NCBI GenBank assembly: GCA_947652605.1
Contig: OX393581.1
Location: forward strand, 29,072,788 to 29,136,787
DNA length: 64,000 bases
Direction: 5' to 3'
Origin: Elmis aenea
Taxonomy: Eukaryota > Arthropoda > Insecta > Coleoptera > Elmidae
Shown here: positions 59,742-64,000 of the stretch, in pieces
Position numbering within the stretch: position 1 is the stretch's first letter
Layout: every line of letters starts with the position of its first letter
Translations under genes and position numbers: made by a program
The notes under the pieces: generated by a model
What the model saw: the letters and a program-made list of their open reading frames with translations, nothing else
Databases searched by the model: none
What the model was told of the DNA's origin: nothing

Positions 59742-60625
59742 CATAATAATATGCACTTATGTGCAGAAACACTATTAGAAAGAGGTTTTAATAATAAAAG
59801 AATCTTCATAGTGTCCGACAGCCAAGCAGCGTTAAAAGCTCTTGGCTCGTCGGAAGTAAACTCAGGACTTGTTCTGAACTGCATACGGGCACTAAACGTG
59901 CCGGGAAGCAGGAATAATCTTAAACTGGTATGGTGGCCAGAGCACACAAATATACCAGGGAACGAGAAGGCAGATCGCCTAGCCAAAATTGGTAGCGAGA
60001 CACCTTTCTTCGGACCAAAACTCGCAGTTGGTACATCCTATGGAACAGTTAAGCGGTGTCTTAATGACATATTAATACGGTATAATGCTCATTGGAAAAA
60101 AGTTGCAGGACAAGCCCATTCTAAGGCTATCCTGTAAATGGTCCCTAAAAAAAAGACAGAAGAAATGCTCAGGATGAGCAGAGCAGACATCAGAGCAACC
60201 ACAGGACTCGTCACAGGACACTGTGGGTTAAACAAACACTTCTACATAATAGGGCTCTTAGAGACCGACATTTGCAGAGGATGTGGTGAAGAAGAAGAAA
60301 ATCCTCTTCACGTAATATGCTAGTGTGAAGGATTCACACCCTATCGGCGTACAATTCTAGGAATGGAAAAAGCCAACCAAGAAGAGTTAAGAAAAACACC
60401 CCTAAAAAAAATCCTGGAGGTTTTTAACACAGGACTCCTTAATAATAAAAATTTAAGAAAAGGTACACGGATATCTAGTTTGAGAAACACTGGTCTACGG
60501 GAACATAAAACATCCTACAGAAATGCGTTTTGCTTAGTTAAATTTTATATTTTTACTGGTCTATTATACAAAGTGTACATTTGAACCTGAAGATATTGGG
60601 AACTGCCAAAACTAAAATGATGATT
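59742..60625 (+). mobile_element. LINE 3' end with RNase H domain
   Basis: One reading frame from 59751 to 60584 is open except for TAA at 60135 and TAG at 60321. It starts inside an RNase H domain: HLCAETLLERGF, then IFIVSDSQAALKALGS (catalytic Asp in SDSQ), then LVWWPEHTNIPGNEKADRLA (His and Asp of the final motif). It continues with the post-RNase H region, LRMSRADIRATTGLVTGHCG, and a Cys/His motif DICRGCGEEEENPLHVIC followed after the TAG by CEGF. An RNase H placed at the ORF2 C-terminus is typical of I/R1/LOA-group LINEs. The 3' end is near 60625 (TGATGATTGATTATAT). The endonuclease and RT are absent. It abuts the hAT remnant and probably inserted into it. Confidence 0.85.
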
Positions 60626-61220
60626 GATTATATTGGATGAATCTAAACTTAAAATGGTCATGTGATGCCCAGTTCCTAATATATTCTGAAAATAACCGAA
60701 AAACTTTAATTTTATGTTTATTTTATAACTTTCTAATTACCACCAGTAACCAATTGATATTTGGTTATGGTTTAAACAAAGACTTTAATCACGTAGTGCT
60801 GCTATATTAAACACATCCTGCTTACTGTTTGATATGTGATAGTCAACTTTTTTGTCTCTACATACTTATTGACGCCGTATTTTGAATTTTACGCTAACAG
60901 TTGCCAAACTGAATACAACTATTACCAAATTTAACAGTATTGAATAGTAAACTGACATAGGTACATAATTTACCGATTTGGATGTCTTCATCGAAGAAGT
61001 GTTTCGGTTATTAAACGAAACTACAAAATAGCAGCATAAGCATCAATTTTTAAAGCCGAACATTAAAACCGAACATTTCATAAGTATAAAGTATAATCAC
61101 ATTTAAATTTTTATTGCAGCGGTTATACAACTACATTTTGCATAAATATTACAAAAATAACAAACATTGAATTCAAAAATATCAAGAAATTTGTATTATA
61201 ATTTAGACAACAATAAGAAA
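60626..61220. other. No feature recognised
   Basis: AT-rich; nothing supported. Confidence 0.5.
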
Positions 61221-61310
61221 GCTACTGATGAAGCGATGTGAGTTTCGAAACTGGCGTAGCACAAATTACAAGAGAACTGAATAAACAAAGTTAAGTGATT
61301 TTTAATTAAA
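61221..61310 (+). ncRNA. Hammerhead-like CTGATGA...GAAA motif, copy 2
   Basis: GCTACTGATGAAGCGATGTG then AGTTTCGAAACTGGCGTAGC, with GCTAC and GTAGC able to close the structure; AC-TGGC-GT could form a tiny stem III with GTA as a cleavage triplet. Downstream, AATAAACAAAGTTAAGTGAT and TTTTAATTAA echo copy 1 at 50819. A proper stem II is not formed in this copy, and stem I would clash with the canonical numbering, so activity is doubtful. Most likely the end of a Penelope-like or similar retroelement. Confidence 0.3.
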
Positions 61311-62258
61311 CTCATTTATTTTGTATTATAATACTTAAAATTTTAAAAAATTAGGTTGCAAATTAATTCAGTACGTTTAATATAGTGGATACATTAACAT
61401 TGAATATTTTTCTTCTTTATTACCAGTTTTCTGTAAAAATAAATTACCAAAGATTGTTATCAGTTTTAAATGTTAACTTTTGTGTATAAAATTTAAACTG
61501 TTTATTGTCGTGTTTAGAATTGGATAATATTACAAACGTTGCGCGTTATACAGAAGGTTAAACCATAACAGATATTGTGCCAATGAGGTTTTGTGAGCAC
61601 ATTTTACTTTCGGCATAAGCAAATAACACTTTTATATTAGTTGTAAAATGAGATTAAAAATAATTGATAACATTTTATTGGATAATCGTAATAGCACAAC
61701 AAATAATTTCACCATTATAAATTTTTATTTTACTGAAATCCTGTTTAGATCATTACCAAGATAACTATGTTAATATTAATTTATGAAGGATATAATCACC
61801 ATGCAGAAGAAAACGTGTCCCTAACGTAAAACTGCTTATAGTCAACTCGAAAAACAAAACTCGCTTGTATCACTACCAAATGTCATAAATGCTACTAAAT
61901 GTCACTTTGGCAGTTACATCAACGCATCGTACGCCATTACGCAGTTACGGTAATATTACATACATGCCGTTTGTACAGTTACACATTACAAACAACAACA
62001 CATATTACGTAGTAATCAAATTAACTCCTCACAAGATAGTTGCAAAAATTAATATAAATTCGTAAGTTCTCCCTTGCTTAAAACAAAATATAAAACAAAC
62101 GAACCAGACAAACTATATATTTTTACATATACGAATTATTTGTATCTATTACTTTTAATAGCGATTTTATGACAAGCTTGCAAGTTTGAAGTCTTACATC
62201 ACAATTATTGTTTAAGAAAAAAAATTGTAAAAAGGCACCAAGTGATGTTGCTCTGTGA
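61311..62258. other. No feature recognised
   Basis: AT-rich; no coding signal or repeats seen. Confidence 0.45.
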
Positions 62259-62290
62259 TATAAATAAAGCTCTTCTCTTATCACTCAGTT
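62259..62290 (+). promoter_or_regulatory. Candidate Pol II core promoter (TATA + Inr)
   Basis: TATAAATA at 62259-62266 is followed by the arthropod initiator TCAGTT at 62285-62290. The initiator A at 62287 lies 28 bp after the first T of the TATA box, close to the usual spacing. A transcript starting there would run through CAGAAACTTTAATAATCG to a possible donor, CTATAGGTAATTGC, near 62365. The first ATG after that opens only a short frame. Suggestive of a promoter with a non-coding first exon, or chance. Confidence 0.3.
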
Positions 62291-63094
62291 ACACAGAAAC
62301 TTTAATAATCGAACACAGCGAGAATAGTCAAAATACATAAATAAAAAATTAATAAAGATATCTATAGGTAATTGCTGCGAAATAATGAATTTTCTGAAAC
62401 TGTGCAATCTTTCAAGCGCTAAGTTGTATGAAATTGCAGTCATAATAACTTAAGAATCAAGTACTTACGTTCATAAGACATTCGAATAGAAATAAGCTCC
62501 ATTGAATGAATTCTCAAGACCCTACCACATAGTCAATTATTCTCCTATTTATCATATTAAGTACATTAGTTCTATAGCAATTCAGCCAACAGGCTAAAAA
62601 ATTCCAGAAATATGAAATACATTATTCATTCCCGTTCATTTCTATGTAGTCGTACAAATGAGTATACAACTTCTGCATACGGTCCTTACAGGTGTTGTTA
62701 AACTGGTTTCATGCGACTGCAAGATTCAAGAGAACTACAATTAAAATACATCTTTACCTTATGCACATGTAGCCAATGTAACTTATTAGAATTCTAGTAC
62801 TCGCTTCGAAGTGAAGGTTTACGAATGTTTGCAGAATTGAAAATTGAATGAGAAGCAAAACTGATAAAATAACTTATAGTTGCTGTTTTAAAAGCAAACA
62901 GCGGGACGTGTGCTTATTTTATGAGTCGGTCAAAGACTAGCTGAGTAAAACGAACTGGCATTTTTTAATATTTTTCATAATTCATGTTTAAAAAAAAAAC
63001 ACGTTTGTTGTTTAGTGCTTAAATTAGATATCAACTTTACATACGTATAATACATACAAACTGATTAATAAAACAGCATTGATTATCGATTTAT
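62291..63094. other. No gene recognised
   Basis: Possible 5' untranslated exon sequence at the start (see the promoter candidate). Otherwise AT-rich with no open frame of note. Confidence 0.4.
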
Positions 63095-63255
63095 TGAAGA
63101 GGTCCGCAAACTTTTTTGTTGACGTACCGGATACAACATTTTAAACAGAAACTACTTTCATAATAGAGATGATGTATGTACCTATACTGTATTATGTGTG
63201 TTACCGGTAAAGTGTATAATCCCGATATTTTACAGGGTGACGAGGACGAGACATT
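63095..63255. mobile_element. Possible worn element ends
   Basis: GAGGTCCGCAAACTTTTTTG at about 63101 resembles hAT MITE termini (CAGGGGTCCGCAAACTTT). TTACAGGGTGACGAGGACGA at about 63231 resembles a CAGGGTG-type left end after TA. Neither has a visible partner. Confidence 0.3.
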
Positions 63256-63328
63256 CTAGGTAAAGCCGCAAAAAAATTGACAAAGTATAAAATAATAATG
63301 ATTTTTATACATTGCCTAGTCATTATAT

Positions 63329-63631
63329 AGAATACCTAGGCATTTCATGAAACGCCGAACTTTAGTTAGGTAGAGTGTAGGTACAATACAATAAACTTAA
63401 TAAGAATCAAAACAGTTTCGTTATCCAAAAATAAAAGTAATAACATTAATAATAATAATCCTTTGAGTATACTTTATTGATAACAATGCATAAAGAAAGC
63501 TTTAAATAATCTTTAACCTAACCATGTATTGCTAACGAAGTTAATGAGAATTAGATGCAAGGTTATTATTTTATAGGTACCTACCTACCTACTGGTTTCA
63601 CTGGACATTACACAAAATGCCTAGGTATTCT
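63329..63631. mobile_element. Decayed palindromic MITE related to family H
   Basis: AGAATACCTAGGCATTT at 63329-63345 and AAATGCCTAGGTATTCT at 63615-63631 are perfect 17-bp inverses. Inside are CATGAAACGCCGAAC (compare TATAAAACGCC in family H) and AAGCTTTAAATAATC then TTTAACCTAACC (compare the family H interior AGCTTTAACC..CTTTAACCTGACC). About 300 bp, the same size as family H at 6158-6447, but much more diverged. Confidence 0.6.
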
Positions 63632-64000
63632 GTGGAATACAGAATTATACACTTTGCCGCTTGTATATAGATACCAAATTCTTTGTATAAAGTGTAAGTT
63701 AAACAATTTTATTAGTCTGAAGAAAAATAATATTTATTTAAGGGTGGTCTGGGGTACATTTAAATAGTTTATAAAAAACAATAAAATTTTAAAATATAAA
63801 ATAAAATAAAACGCTTTGCATTCACTAATAATTCAAAACATTTTTGCAAATTAAATTTAAAACGTTACCAATAATGTACCAAAATTTTAAATATCACTTA
63901 AAAAATTAAATTTCAATATTAAAAAAACACTACCTTGCGATAGATTTATTAGAATGTCAATAAAAATTACTTACAAGTATGACTGATAAGATTATTAAAT
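63632..64000. other. No feature recognised
   Basis: AT-rich to the window end. The plus frame 63555-63767 starts inside the MITE and is not credible. Confidence 0.5.

Noticed and set aside
59729..59986. 85-codon minus-strand frame
   Set aside because: Antisense to the LINE RNase H coding region on plus.
1..64000. CRISPR arrays, rRNA genes or prokaryotic operons
   Set aside because: No regularly spaced direct repeats with unique spacers, no rRNA-like conserved blocks and no clustered long open frames. The sequence is of eukaryotic type.

Overview
The window looks like a stretch of AT-rich, gene-poor animal nuclear DNA, most likely from an insect. A beetle is my guess from the kinds of non-LTR elements and the many TA-flanked elements beginning CAGGGTG, but that is inference. 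There are no bacterial-style operons, ribosome binding sites or long open reading frames. The longest open frame (295 codons, minus strand, 48544-49431) belongs to a broken retrotransposon. I found no host gene I can defend. One possible first exon (46247-46441, minus) and one possible core promoter (62259-62290, plus) are listed at low confidence. The window could be intergenic or the inside of a large intron.

Almost everything that can be identified is transposon-derived. (1) Non-LTR retrotransposon (LINE) remnants lie at 1-243, 1252-2164 (5'-truncated, with a 24-bp target duplication), 24090-24620, 24681-24835, 48140-49566, 55064-55330 and 59742-60625. A short retroposed tail with a perfect 12-bp duplication lies at 35265-35402. 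(2) There are at least eleven long-inverted-repeat (foldback/MITE) elements, most flanked by TA and most ending in CAGGGTG or CAGTGTG: 3260-4061, 4067-4604, 17941-18626, 19505-21358, 24928-25765, 28040-28696, 34795-35653, 41807-42347, 44636-45055, 45211-45841, 50910-51791, 53433-54204 and 56248-57264. They fall into about eight families, three of which have two or three copies. (3) A mariner-type transposase pseudogene (37300-38120, minus) has lost its catalytic core. Its one surviving terminus resembles the MITE ends. (4) hAT-type pieces: a 268-bp MITE with an 8-bp target duplication (10270-10537), a 1.2-kb non-autonomous element nested inside a MITE with a perfect 8-bp duplication (19971-21173), and a decayed hAT transposase (58893-59741) directly followed by a LINE RNase H domain.

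Layout: 1-7 kb has LINE remnants, two abutting MITEs and a palindromic MITE; 7-17.9 kb is mostly unremarkable with orphan MITE ends; 18-26 kb has MITEs, the nested hAT and LINE pieces; 26-37 kb is sparse, with several MITEs and some repeat-free, less AT-rich patches that could be regulatory; 37-45.9 kb has the mariner pseudogene, MITEs and a GC-rich foldback; 46-60.6 kb has three LINEs, four MITEs and the hAT/LINE composite; 60.6-64 kb is sparse, with a possible promoter and a decayed MITE.

Nothing here forms a clear novel system. The most unusual signals are the dense set of foldback elements sharing termini, the two mirrored open frames in the element at 56248-57264, a perfect 43-bp hairpin at 35417-35525, and two related motifs (50819 and 61221) with a hammerhead-like CTGATGA...GAAA core.
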